Assembly: GCF_019331725.1 (NCBI RefSeq)
Contig: NZ_JAHBBF010000016.1
Coordinates: 1 to 56,154, forward strand
DNA length: 56,154 nt
Reading direction: 5' to 3'
Origin: Bifidobacterium saguinibicoloris
Lineage (GTDB): Bacteria; Actinomycetota; Actinomycetes; Actinomycetales; Bifidobacteriaceae
The position numbers and the translations under genes were made by a program. Below the pieces are notes generated by a model that was not told where the DNA came from, searched no databases, and saw only the letters and a program-made list of their open reading frames with translations. Shown piece after piece: positions 16,576 to 24,979 of this stretch (within the stretch, counting starts at the first letter, position 1; every line of letters starts with the position of its first letter).

Positions 16576-17400
16576 ATGACCGCCGATGCGAAAGGGACCA
16601 CGATCCCCAAGGTCATCCACTACTGCTGGTTCGGACATGGTCCGCTGCCCGAGGAGGCGGAGGCGTGCATCGCCAGCTGGCGGCGGTACTGCCCCGATTT
16701 CGAGATTCGTCGATGGGATGAATCGAACTTCGACGTGTCGCAGGTGCCGTACGTGCGTGAGGCGTACGAGGCCGGGCGGTGGGCGTTCGTGTCCGATTAC
16801 GTGCGTCTGTGGGTCATCGAGCATGAGGGCGGCGTGTACCTGGACACGGATGTCGAGGTGGTGGCGCCGTTGGAACAGTTGTTGGCGGGTATGACGTGTG
16901 TGGTCTGCGAGGAACGTCCCGGGCGCGTCAACACGGGCGTGGGATTCGCCGCGACGCCCCATCATCCCGCGGTCAGGGCCATGCTGGAGGAATACCGGGA
17001 CGCCCGATTCCTCACTGCAACGGGCGCGTATAACCTCACCGCATGCCCGGTCCGCAATACGCGCGGCATGCGGAAGGTCGGATACCGTGGGGCCGCAGGC
17101 GTCCTCGACGATGCGGACTGCATGGTGCTTCCGGCGGAGGTCATGTCGCCGATGGACCCGGAAACGGGGGAGCTTCACTTGACCGACAGGACCGTGTCCA
17201 TCCACCATTTCGCGGCGTCGTGGAAAACGGACGAGGAAAAACGCGACTACGCGTCCAAGCAGGCGTTGCGAAGACGGTTCGGCAGGTTCGGTGTACTGCT
17301 GTACCATGCGTCCGTGTTCACGCGTGCCGTCCGACGCGACGGTGTGGGCGCGGCGTTGAATCGTGTCCGAGTCTGGTTTGCGGGACGGTCGCGGAAGTAG
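16576..17400 (+). CDS. GT32-type glycosyltransferase with DXD motif
   Basis: The 274-residue protein has the capsular/mannosyl sugar-transferase signature: IPKVIHYCWFGHGPLP at the N-terminus, WAFVSDYVRLWVIEHEGGVYLDTD with the metal-binding DTD near residue 95, and SIHHFAASW toward the end. It adds one sugar to the lipid-linked repeat unit on the cytoplasmic side. It begins three bases after the kinase stop, so the two are probably co-transcribed. Donor and acceptor cannot be told from the sequence. Confidence 0.88.
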   Translation: MTADAKGTTIPKVIHYCWFGHGPLPEEAEACIASWRRYCPDFEIRRWDESNFDVSQVPYVREAYEAGRWAFVSDYVRLWVIEHEGGVYLDTDVEVVAPLEQLLAGMTCVVCEERPGRVNTGVGFAATPHHPAVRAMLEEYRDARFLTATGAYNLTACPVRNTRGMRKVGYRGAAGVLDDADCMVLPAEVMSPMDPETGELHLTDRTVSIHHFAASWKTDEEKRDYASKQALRRRFGRFGVLLYHASVFTRAVRRDGVGAALNRVRVWFAGRSRK

Positions 17401-17468
17401 TGTTGTCGGGGTGCGACACTGTCCGATTGCGCGGACATCGTCGGCAGGGGACGGGAAGGAGACGGAAG

Positions 17469-18617
17469 ATGCGTTTGGGCGCGGGCATGGTGGTGAGGAA
17501 ACTGCTGCGGAAAGCGGCCATGGCGACCCATCTGAACGGTGCGATCTACCGGTGGATGATGCCGCGCATCTCGCGAATCCTGCCGATTCCGCCGTTGCAT
17601 GAGAGCTCGAAGAAGCTGGAGACGCTGAGCGTGGATCCGCGGACTTCGGCCATTCGTGAGCAGCCCGCCATCCGTGACACGGAATCGGACCTCGACCTGC
17701 AGATCATCGTGCCCGCATACAACGCCGAAGCGACGTTGCGTGCATGCGTCGAATCGGTGCTGGACCAACGGACCAAGTACTCATATCGCATCGACATCGT
17801 CGACGACGGTTCCACGGATGCGACGGGAGACATCGCCAGCTCCCTCGAACTGGACCACCCAGGCCGTATACGTGTCATCACCCAGGAGAACAAGGGGTTC
17901 TCCGGTGCCCGGAACACCGGGCTTCGGCGTCTGGACGCGCGGTACATCACGTTCCTTGATTCCGATGACGAATTGGCTTCCGGCGCGATTGATGTCTTGC
18001 TTGACGCAGCAGCGCGATCCCATGCGGATATCGTGGAAGGGAATTGGGAGCGGCTTGGAGATACGGTTCGGAAGGACAGGGGGTTTTCGTCGGACGGATA
18101 CCCGTGGGGTAAAGTCTATGGGGCCGATTTGTTCGCCGCGCTTCAGTTCCCCGAAGGCTATTGGTTCGAGGACACCATGATCGCGTTCATCGTCTGCACG
18201 TTGGCGGGAAGCGTGCACTGCATCCCGCGGACGGTGTACCGATACCGTGTCAATCCTCATTCCATCTCGCACACGTATTTCCGGTCAGTGAAAAGCCTCG
18301 ATACCGTGTACGTCACCAACCAATGCCTGCGGGACTTACGGGCGTTGAATGCCGATTTCGATTCGGGACGGCTGCTTGACTTGTTCCTTATGCAGGTGGT
18401 GCGCAACTTCAACCGTACCATCGGGTTCGCCAGACCTGTTCGGACCGCGGTGTTCCAGTACGAAGTCGCTCTGCTGGAGGAGTACTTTCCCGATGCGGTT
18501 CTACAGGGCGTGGATGGGTATTATGCCGATTTGTTCCGAACCTTGCGCGACCATGATTTCGGGCGGTATCGCCTGTTCTGCTGGACGCATGACTGTTCAT
18601 GGCCGGAACAGGCATGA
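17469..18617 (+). CDS. Family 2 glycosyltransferase
   Basis: The 382-residue protein has a GT-A fold signature: LQIIVPAYNAEATLRACVES near residue 77, then VDDGSTDATGD, NKGFSGARNTGLR and the DXD-like FLDSDDE. About 75 unassigned residues precede the domain. AAGGAG at 17455-17460 lies eight bases before the chosen ATG, and the longer open frame upstream overlaps the GT32 gene and is not credible. It closes the plus-strand EPS genes here and converges with the LCP gene with an 18-bp gap. Sugar specificity is unknown. Confidence 0.88.
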   Translation: MRLGAGMVVRKLLRKAAMATHLNGAIYRWMMPRISRILPIPPLHESSKKLETLSVDPRTSAIREQPAIRDTESDLDLQIIVPAYNAEATLRACVESVLDQRTKYSYRIDIVDDGSTDATGDIASSLELDHPGRIRVITQENKGFSGARNTGLRRLDARYITFLDSDDELASGAIDVLLDAAARSHADIVEGNWERLGDTVRKDRGFSSDGYPWGKVYGADLFAALQFPEGYWFEDTMIAFIVCTLAGSVHCIPRTVYRYRVNPHSISHTYFRSVKSLDTVYVTNQCLRDLRALNADFDSGRLLDLFLMQVVRNFNRTIGFARPVRTAVFQYEVALLEEYFPDAVLQGVDGYYADLFRTLRDHDFGRYRLFCWTHDCSWPEQA

Positions 18618-18635
18618 CAGGCAACCCTCCTGCGT

Positions 18636-19751
18636 CTATTCGTCGCCGACGATGCTGCCGCTGTTCAGGGATTGTTCCATCATCTGCCGGTAGTCGCGTG
18701 GGCTGGTGGCGTTCGCGGCGGCTCCCAGCTGTTCGTTCTTGAGCTGTTGTTCCGGTATGGTCTGTCCGTCGTCCTTCGGGCCGAGCCCTGCGTCGACGCG
18801 CTGCATCATGGTCCGCCATTCGTCGTATGCGACGCCGACGTAGCTGACGCCGTGGTCCGTGAACGCGTAGCTGGGCACAGACGCGCTGCCGATGACCGGC
18901 GACTTGCCGCGGAACCGGTTGGCCAATGCCGCGATGTCCGCGACCGACATGTCCGTGTTCACGCCCTGCGCCATGGTGCGGATGATGTTCAGGAGCTTGT
19001 CGGCCGGCATGTCGAGCGACTGGCGGATGTTGGCGGTGATGATCAGCCGCTGCGCCTGGGTGCGGCTGTAGTCGCCGCCGGAGACGTTGTAGCGTTCGCG
19101 TGCGAAGCCGAGCGCCTGCTCTCCGGTCAGGGTCTGCTCTCCGGCATTGAGGCTGACCCCGCTGTTGCCCGCCTGGAAAGATTCCGGTACATCGACGGTG
19201 ACGCCGTCCAACAGGTCGATGACCTCGACGAGCTTGTCGAAGTCGACTTCGGCGTAATGCGTGATCGGTACGCCGGTGAAAGCGCGGACCTCCTTGATGA
19301 TTTTGGCCGATCCGCCGATCGAGTATGCGGCGTTGAGTTTGGCCGTATGCCCGTCGAGGTCGATCATCATGTCGCGGGGGATGGAGATGAGGTCGATGCG
19401 TCCTTCGCCTTCCGGGTCGATCCGGGCGAGGACCATCGTGTCGCTGCGCCCGTTCTCCGTGTCGGTCCGGCGGTCGGTGCCGACCAGCAGGCTGTAGAAC
19501 GGTTGCGACGCGTCGTCCGTGGTGTTGCCGGGCTGCGACAGGGCGGCGCGCGTTTCGTCAGACACGCTCATCGTGGTGTTCAGATACGTCATGAACCCGA
19601 CGGCGAGGCTTACGGGAATGATGACGAGAATGGTCAGGAACGCCGCGACTACGAGTATGATGGTCCGTTTCCGTGAGCGTCGCCGTGCCGCCGCGTGTCT
19701 GGGCGTCGCGTCGTCGTCCTGTGGTTCGTCGTCGATGATGTCGTTGTCCAT
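18636..19751 (-). CDS. LytR-CpsA-Psr family ligase
   Basis: LCP enzymes move lipid-linked glycopolymers onto peptidoglycan. The 371-residue protein has a charged cytoplasmic N-terminus, one transmembrane helix (about 31-54) and an extracellular LCP domain: LLVGTDRRTDTENGRSDTM, the arginine-bearing LISIPRDMMIDLDG, KLNAAYSIGG and ALGFARERYNVSGGDY. GGGAGGTG precedes the start. It lies 12 bp downstream of the priming transferase on the same strand and is likely co-transcribed. It probably anchors the polysaccharide made by this cluster. Confidence 0.92.
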   Translation of the reverse strand: MDNDIIDDEPQDDDATPRHAAARRRSRKRTIILVVAAFLTILVIIPVSLAVGFMTYLNTTMSVSDETRAALSQPGNTTDDASQPFYSLLVGTDRRTDTENGRSDTMVLARIDPEGEGRIDLISIPRDMMIDLDGHTAKLNAAYSIGGSAKIIKEVRAFTGVPITHYAEVDFDKLVEVIDLLDGVTVDVPESFQAGNSGVSLNAGEQTLTGEQALGFARERYNVSGGDYSRTQAQRLIITANIRQSLDMPADKLLNIIRTMAQGVNTDMSVADIAALANRFRGKSPVIGSASVPSYAFTDHGVSYVGVAYDEWRTMMQRVDAGLGPKDDGQTIPEQQLKNEQLGAAANATSPRDYRQMMEQSLNSGSIVGDE

Positions 19752-19763
19752 GATTCACCTCCC

Positions 19764-21227
19764 TCAGTATGCGCCCTTGCCGCCGATGACGGACCATGCC
19801 GTGCGCAGTAGGATCGACAGGTCTCCGAGGAGACTGTGGTTCTGTACGTACGCCACGTCCAGGTTGGCGCTGGTCTTGAAATCGAGGTCGCTGCGTCCGG
19901 AAACCTGCCATAGCCCAGTGAGTCCCGGTTTGACGAGCATGCGCAACGCGTACCAATCGTCGTAGGAGGCGAATTCGTCTGGCAGCGGCGGGCGGGGGCC
20001 TACGATGCTCATGTCGCCCTTGAGTACGTTCCATAGTTGCGGCAGCTCGTCGATGGACAGGCGCCGGATGATGCGGCCCGTCCGCGTCAGGCGTGGATCG
20101 TTTTTCAGCTTGAACAAGGCCGTATTGGTCTCATATGCGTTCTGCTGGAGCGTGGGTTTGAGCGTCTCGGCGTCCATGCGCATGCTGCGCAGTTTGAGCA
20201 TATTGAATGGGCGGCCTTTGAGCCCGATGCGCTGCTGTCGGAAGAAGACCGGGCCGTGGTCCTCGTGACGGATGAAGAGGGCGGTCACGCCGATGATGAG
20301 GGCGGCTGGAATGAGGCAGATCGTGGCGATGACGATGTCGAACAGGCGTTTGGCCGCGCGGCGGGGCAGCTCGTACTGGGGGAGTCTGAGCCTCAGGTCT
20401 CCTCCCGGTTCCAGATTGTCCGCCATGGCGATGTGATGCGCGAACATGGCCGGGACGGACAGGCAGATGATGTCCACGCCGTTGGCTTCCAACCGGACGA
20501 GCAGACCCTGCACGTCCGGGTCGGTCGGTTGCAGGTCCGATGCCAGAATCGCGAGATCGTAGTCGGGCGTGTAGTCGGCGCGGCGGATGGCGTCGACCGC
20601 AACGATAGGCAGCGCCGTGACGGCTGCACGATCTTCGGAGGCGTCGACGCCGCCGTCGCCATCGCCCTTCGGCCGCATGATGCAGACGGCCGTCGGCGTG
20701 CATCCCTGTGCGATACCGGAGCCGGCATGTCCAATGGTGTTCTGGATCGAATCAGGCGTGCCGATGATCAGCGCATTGCGTGTGAAATGATGATGACGGG
20801 AACCGTGTGCGATGACCAGCCGCATGATGCCGTGTGCCGCCGCGCAGCCGGTCAGGGCGAGGACGGCGATCGTCAGATCCAGCAGCGGCGGGATTCCTGA
20901 GGGCAGCACGTGTCCGATCACCCACATCGCAATCAGACAACGGACACAGGTGACGGTCAGAGCACGCCGGGTCGAGGCCCGCCGGCCGATGGCATGCCGG
21001 CAATACAGATGGCTTCCCCATGCACAGGCTGCCCATGCCAGCCCCCACGTCAGCGGATGGATGATGACCGCATGCGGATTGGGAAGAGGATGCATGCCCG
21101 GGGCCAAGGCAGTTGCTGCCATAAGAACGCCGTATGCACAGCAGGCGGTCCATATCGCATCGGACGTGCTGGATACGGCGGCCGCCACAGTCCAATCCCG
21201 CTGTGGCTCGGCTGGCTGTGCCGGCAT
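19764..21227 (-). CDS. Undecaprenyl-phosphate sugar-phosphate transferase (priming enzyme)
   Basis: It starts repeat-unit assembly by transferring a sugar phosphate to undecaprenyl phosphate. The 487-residue protein has four or five N-terminal membrane segments and a central nucleotide-fold-like domain (NALIIGTPDS). The C-terminal catalytic domain shows KRLFDIVIATICL, FFRQQRIGLKGRPFNMLKLR, LSIDELPQLWNVLKGDMS and VGPRPPLPDE, all WbaP/CpsE hallmarks. GGAGGAG precedes the ATG. The sugar (glucose or galactose most often) cannot be deduced. Confidence 0.93.
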   Translation of the reverse strand: MPAQPAEPQRDWTVAAAVSSTSDAIWTACCAYGVLMAATALAPGMHPLPNPHAVIIHPLTWGLAWAACAWGSHLYCRHAIGRRASTRRALTVTCVRCLIAMWVIGHVLPSGIPPLLDLTIAVLALTGCAAAHGIMRLVIAHGSRHHHFTRNALIIGTPDSIQNTIGHAGSGIAQGCTPTAVCIMRPKGDGDGGVDASEDRAAVTALPIVAVDAIRRADYTPDYDLAILASDLQPTDPDVQGLLVRLEANGVDIICLSVPAMFAHHIAMADNLEPGGDLRLRLPQYELPRRAAKRLFDIVIATICLIPAALIIGVTALFIRHEDHGPVFFRQQRIGLKGRPFNMLKLRSMRMDAETLKPTLQQNAYETNTALFKLKNDPRLTRTGRIIRRLSIDELPQLWNVLKGDMSIVGPRPPLPDEFASYDDWYALRMLVKPGLTGLWQVSGRSDLDFKTSANLDVAYVQNHSLLGDLSILLRTAWSVIGGKGAY

Positions 21228-21551
21228 GACTCCTCCTGCTGCGACGGGCGCATTACGTACCCTGCATGTTCCTTCCTCACACAGAGGTGATGCGCGCCAT
21301 CTCTCGTCTCAATCGATGATACTCGTTTCATAGCCATAAGGGGGAATCGATACCCACGTCAGTGTGTTGCCTGAGAGTCGCAAAGTCGGTACGACCGTTG
21401 TGAAAACGGTGTTTCTTTCCAGTGTTTTCGGACATTTGCGGCACATGATGGGCTGTGACTGCATCGGGGGGGGGGTAGCTGATACACTGCCCGATAGATG
21501 GGCATCCTACGTTGTTTCGTAGCGGTGACCGCCATGAGGAGGAGGTTCACG
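21228..21551. other. Divergent control region between priming enzyme and Alg14-like gene
   Basis: This 324-bp non-coding region separates two oppositely transcribed EPS operons. It contains the G10 tract and extended -10 described separately. No clear promoter hexamers could be assigned for the minus-strand operon. Confidence 0.6.
21460..21488 (+). promoter_or_regulatory. Putative promoter with a G10 tract in its spacer
   Basis: An extended -10 element (TGATACACT, hexamer at 21483-21488) is preceded by ten consecutive G at 21466-21475. A -35 box at normal spacing would lie at about 21460-21465, where the sequence (TGCATC) is weak, and the tract would fall between the two boxes. A change in tract length would alter the spacing. 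Transcripts would have about a 58-base leader before the GTG at 21552. Confidence 0.5.
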
Positions 21552-22016
21552 GTGGAACATCCGGAAACAAAAGTGTGTCTGGTCTGTTCGAGCGGAGGGC
21601 ATCTCGCGCAGCTGTACAGGCTCAAGCCGTGGTGGGGCGGCAGACAACGCTTCTGGGTGACGTTCGACAAACCCGATGCGAACAGTCTTCTGGAAGGCGA
21701 ACGCGTCTATCACTGCTTCTACCCGACCAACCGGAACATCCCGAATCTGCTGCGCAATACGTGGCTGGCATGGAAGGTGCTCCGGAAGGAACGGCCCAGA
21801 CTGATTGTCTCCACCGGCGCGGCGGTCGCGGTGCCGTTCTTCTACGTGGGCAAACTGCTCGGCATGAGAACCGCGTTCATCGAGATCTTCGACCGTGTCG
21901 ACAAGCCGACGCTGACCGGGCGGCTGGTCCGTCCCGTGGCCGACCGCATCTTCGTGCAATGGCCCGAGATGACGGACGTGTATCCGGGAAGCATCTATGC
22001 GGGGAGCGTGTTCTGA
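21552..22016 (+). CDS. Alg14/PssD-like glycosyltransferase subunit
   Basis: The 154-residue protein resembles the membrane-anchoring half of split GT1/GT28 enzymes (PssD, Cps14F, Alg14). It has the VCLVCSSGGHLAQLYRLKPWW opening (first 20 residues diagnostic) and the late LGMRTAFIEIFDRVDKPTLTG segment. It recruits the catalytic partner encoded next. The GTG at 21552 is chosen because AGGAGGAGG ends six bases upstream; an in-frame ATG at 21498 lacks a ribosome site. The stop is two bases from the next ATG. Confidence 0.87.
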   Translation: MEHPETKVCLVCSSGGHLAQLYRLKPWWGGRQRFWVTFDKPDANSLLEGERVYHCFYPTNRNIPNLLRNTWLAWKVLRKERPRLIVSTGAAVAVPFFYVGKLLGMRTAFIEIFDRVDKPTLTGRLVRPVADRIFVQWPEMTDVYPGSIYAGSVF

Positions 22017-22018
22017 CC

Positions 22019-22537
22019 ATGATGTTCGTGACTGTTGGAACCCATGAGCAGCCGTTCGACAGACTGATTCGGGCCGTCGACGAATTGAAGGGGGCCGGAA
22101 GGATTGACGAGGACGTGTTCATCCAGACGGGGTATGCGACGTACAAGCCTGAGCATTGCCGGTGGGCTTCCTTCCTGGACAGCGAGGAGATGCGGCGCAT
22201 GTTCCAGGAGTCCGACGTCTGCATCACGCACGGCGGGCCGTCCAGCTTCCTGCAGGCGCTGGATGCCGGCACGGTGCCGGTGGTGGTGCCGAGAAGGCAG
22301 GAACTCGGCGAACATGTCAACGACCATCAGGTCGAATTCGCCGAGATGGTCGAACGGCGGTTCGGCGACATCGTCGTCGTGAACGACGTCGCGAAACTGG
22401 CGGACGGCATCGGGCGAAGCCGGAGGATGACGGCGGAAGGCTCAGGCCATCTGCCCGCGGAGAACGCGAGGTTCTGCGAACGGTTCGCGCGGGAGATGGA
22501 CGGGTTGCTCGCCGGTGCTGGAGTCTCTGATGAGTAG
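22019..22537 (+). CDS. Alg13/PssE-like glycosyltransferase catalytic subunit
   Basis: The 172-residue protein matches the C-terminal GT28 half of a split transferase: MFVTVGTHEQPFDRLI at the start, CITHGGPSSFLQAL and VVVPRRQELGEHVNDHQVEFA, the donor-binding region. With the Alg14-like partner it would form a two-subunit transferase, often adding galactose or glucose to the priming sugar. Two adjacent ATGs (22019 and 22022) are possible. Its end overlaps the next gene. Confidence 0.88.
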   Translation: MMFVTVGTHEQPFDRLIRAVDELKGAGRIDEDVFIQTGYATYKPEHCRWASFLDSEEMRRMFQESDVCITHGGPSSFLQALDAGTVPVVVPRRQELGEHVNDHQVEFAEMVERRFGDIVVVNDVAKLADGIGRSRRMTAEGSGHLPAENARFCERFAREMDGLLAGAGVSDE

Positions 22538-23744
22538 ACCATTGCGCATTGCGGTATGCGGACGGTGCGACAGCAGGGGAGGCACGGAAGTCGCGATGAG
22601 TCGTGCCCTCAAGATCCTGGCAGACAGGGGATATGACGTCACCGTAATCGGACAGGATCGTGGGAAGATTCTACGGGACATCATTCCTGAAGGCGTCCAT
22701 GTGGTTCGCTTTGGTGTGCGTGGACTATTGGCTCGTTTCATCGGAGGGTTCCCGATTCGTGCCCATTTGGGATGGAAGACGATTCATCTGAGAACGAAAA
22801 GGGCATCGGAAGTAATCCGGAGAACGCTGATTCGATTGTCCGGAGATGAAACGAATCCTGCATACGATTATGTCGTCAGGCGTCTCATAGGGATTCCCGA
22901 GACATCATTTGACGTCGTGCTGGATTTTCAAGGGTATGGGTGCATTGAGACCGCCGTGGCCGCGGTGATTCCCGCTCGGGTAAAAGGGACATGGGTGCAT
23001 GATGCCGAATTCGGGTGGATGGTTGAAAGCCGTCCCTATATGAGCCGTTTCGACCGTATATTCTGTGTTTCTCGGTCCACGAAGCAGCTGATGGACACCC
23101 GGTATCCTGAATTCTCCGGCAAGACGCAGGTCCTGTACAATCCGGTCGACGTCGACGCCATCCGAGGGGAAGCCCGGGAGCCAATCGCGTCTCCCCGCGA
23201 GGTTGATGCGGACTTCGATGGTCTCGCCATCGTGACCCTCGCCCGGCTGTCCCCGGAAAAGAACGTGGTGCTCGCCGTCAGAGCCGCCGCCGAGCTGCGC
23301 AGGCTGGGTGTGCCGTTCCGATGGCTGGTGTTCGGCGACGGGAAGCAACGTAAGCGTCTCAATCGCATGATCGCCGAAGCACATCTTGAAGGATGCATGA
23401 GGCTACGAGGGGCGGTCGCCAACCCATATCCGTATATGGCGAATGCTGACTGCTACGTCCAGACCTCGCGCAGCGAAGGCTTCGGACTGGCGGTGCAGGA
23501 GGCGAGAATCCTCGGCACCCCGGTGGTGGCGGCCGACATTCCGGCGTTCCGCGAACAGATCAGGGACGGGGTGACTGGCCTGCTATGCGAATCGGATGCG
23601 CGGTCCATCGCGTTGGCGATCGCTCGGCTGCATGCGGATCCGGAATTGTTGTACGACATGCGGCGCGCATTGCGGGAGGAGGATTCCGAGCAGACGCGAT
23701 GGCCCGATTCCTTCTACGATTTTCTTGAGGGAAAGGATGCCTGA
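22530..23744 (+). CDS. Family 4 glycosyltransferase
   Basis: The 404-residue protein has a GT-B fold: N-terminal RIAVCGRCDSRGGTEVAMSR acceptor side, and a C-terminal donor side with TLARLSPEKNVVLAVRA, VFGDGKQR and the E-x7-E motif in SRSEGFGLAVQEARILGTPVV. The ATG at 22530 overlaps the end of the preceding gene and follows GGAG. The stop overlaps the next ATG (23744). Sugar specificity is unknown. Confidence 0.9.
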   Translation: MSRPLRIAVCGRCDSRGGTEVAMSRALKILADRGYDVTVIGQDRGKILRDIIPEGVHVVRFGVRGLLARFIGGFPIRAHLGWKTIHLRTKRASEVIRRTLIRLSGDETNPAYDYVVRRLIGIPETSFDVVLDFQGYGCIETAVAAVIPARVKGTWVHDAEFGWMVESRPYMSRFDRIFCVSRSTKQLMDTRYPEFSGKTQVLYNPVDVDAIRGEAREPIASPREVDADFDGLAIVTLARLSPEKNVVLAVRAAAELRRLGVPFRWLVFGDGKQRKRLNRMIAEAHLEGCMRLRGAVANPYPYMANADCYVQTSRSEGFGLAVQEARILGTPVVAADIPAFREQIRDGVTGLLCESDARSIALAIARLHADPELLYDMRRALREEDSEQTRWPDSFYDFLEGKDA

Positions 23745-24910
23745 TGGCGGGAGAGGAACACCGTCGGGATTCATCGCCGATTCGGATTCTGCAATGGGGC
23801 ATGTCACCGGTGTACGGTGGCACGGAGACGTTCATCATGAACCTCTACCGTCATATCGATAGGGAGAAAGTCCAATTCGATTTTCTCATCGATCATGCAT
23901 CTCCTCCCCTTGCGGCTGAAGATGAGATTCTCTCTTTGGGAGGACACATTTATCGTGTGATGTACACAAGGTCGGAGCGGCCATTCGGCGTAGGGAAAAC
24001 ACTGCTGGGATTTTACCGGTCCTCCCCCGAAATCGCAGGAGTCCATATGCACGTCAATAATCCCTATGCGACACCGCTTGCAGTCGCGAAACAGGCCGAC
24101 ATCCCGTTGCGCATTCTTCACTCGCATAATGGCGATACGCTTGATTTTGTCTCCGAGCGCCCGCTGACGCAACGTCTGAAATCCGTCATACGAAATACGA
24201 TTGCACATCATGACATCAATACTGCTGTCACCGACTTCTTCGCCTGCTCGGATGTGGCTGCGAAGTTCATGTTCCCCGGCAAACCTTATCGGTGGATCAG
24301 GAACGGCATCGACACGGAGCATTTCGCATTCGACGCGTCGATGCGGGAGAAGGTGCGCGCGGAGCTGGGCATAGGTACGGACACCACGGTAATCGGGTAT
24401 TGCGGTCGCTTGGCGGAACAGAAGAATCTGCTCTTCCTCGTCGACGTATTCGCCGAATACCAGCAGAGGCATTCGGATTCCCTGCTGGTAGTCGTCGGCG
24501 ACGGGGACCTGCATGATCAGATTGTCCAACGGGCGGCGGAGCGTGGTCTTGCCGATCGGGTTCGTCTGCTCGGCGACCACAAGGACGTAGCACCCTATTA
24601 CCAGGCCATGGATGCGTTCGTGCTGCCCTCTCTGTACGAAGGATTCCCCATCGTGCTGCAGGAGGCGCAATGCTCGGGACTGCCCTGCCTCGCCTCCACG
24701 AACATGACGGCCACCGCGGACACCGTCGAGCTCGTCCGTTTCCGGGACTTGGACGACGGGGCCGAGGCATGGGCGGACGAATTGCGCGGCATGATTGTCT
24801 CGACGCCGCGGACCGACCATTCGGAGCAGCTGCGCGCGGCCGGATTCGACATGGCCGACGTTGCCCGGGAGATGGAACGGTTCTACCTCGAGCATGCGCG
24901 CGCACGATGA
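23744..24910 (+). CDS. Family 4 glycosyltransferase
   Basis: The 388-residue protein shows GT-B features: ILQWGMSPVYGGTETFIMNL at the N-terminus, then YCGRLAEQKNLLFLVDVF, VVGDGDLHDQI and LPSLYEGFPIVLQEAQCSGL carrying the E-x7-E pair. Such a layout is common in EPS side-chain or backbone transferases. The ATGA-type overlap with the upstream GT4 gene indicates coupled expression. Confidence 0.9.
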   Translation: MAGEEHRRDSSPIRILQWGMSPVYGGTETFIMNLYRHIDREKVQFDFLIDHASPPLAAEDEILSLGGHIYRVMYTRSERPFGVGKTLLGFYRSSPEIAGVHMHVNNPYATPLAVAKQADIPLRILHSHNGDTLDFVSERPLTQRLKSVIRNTIAHHDINTAVTDFFACSDVAAKFMFPGKPYRWIRNGIDTEHFAFDASMREKVRAELGIGTDTTVIGYCGRLAEQKNLLFLVDVFAEYQQRHSDSLLVVVGDGDLHDQIVQRAAERGLADRVRLLGDHKDVAPYYQAMDAFVLPSLYEGFPIVLQEAQCSGLPCLASTNMTATADTVELVRFRDLDDGAEAWADELRGMIVSTPRTDHSEQLRAAGFDMADVAREMERFYLEHARAR

Positions 24911-24979
24911 TTGATATCATCGCCGTGTTCCGGTATTCCGTGCCGAGGGCTGCGGATGGTTGCATGAGGAAGGGCCGTC

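Noticed and set aside
14887..17307. 806-residue minus-strand frame opposite the EPS genes
   Set aside because: Antisense to the polymerase, kinase and GT32 genes, with biased composition only.
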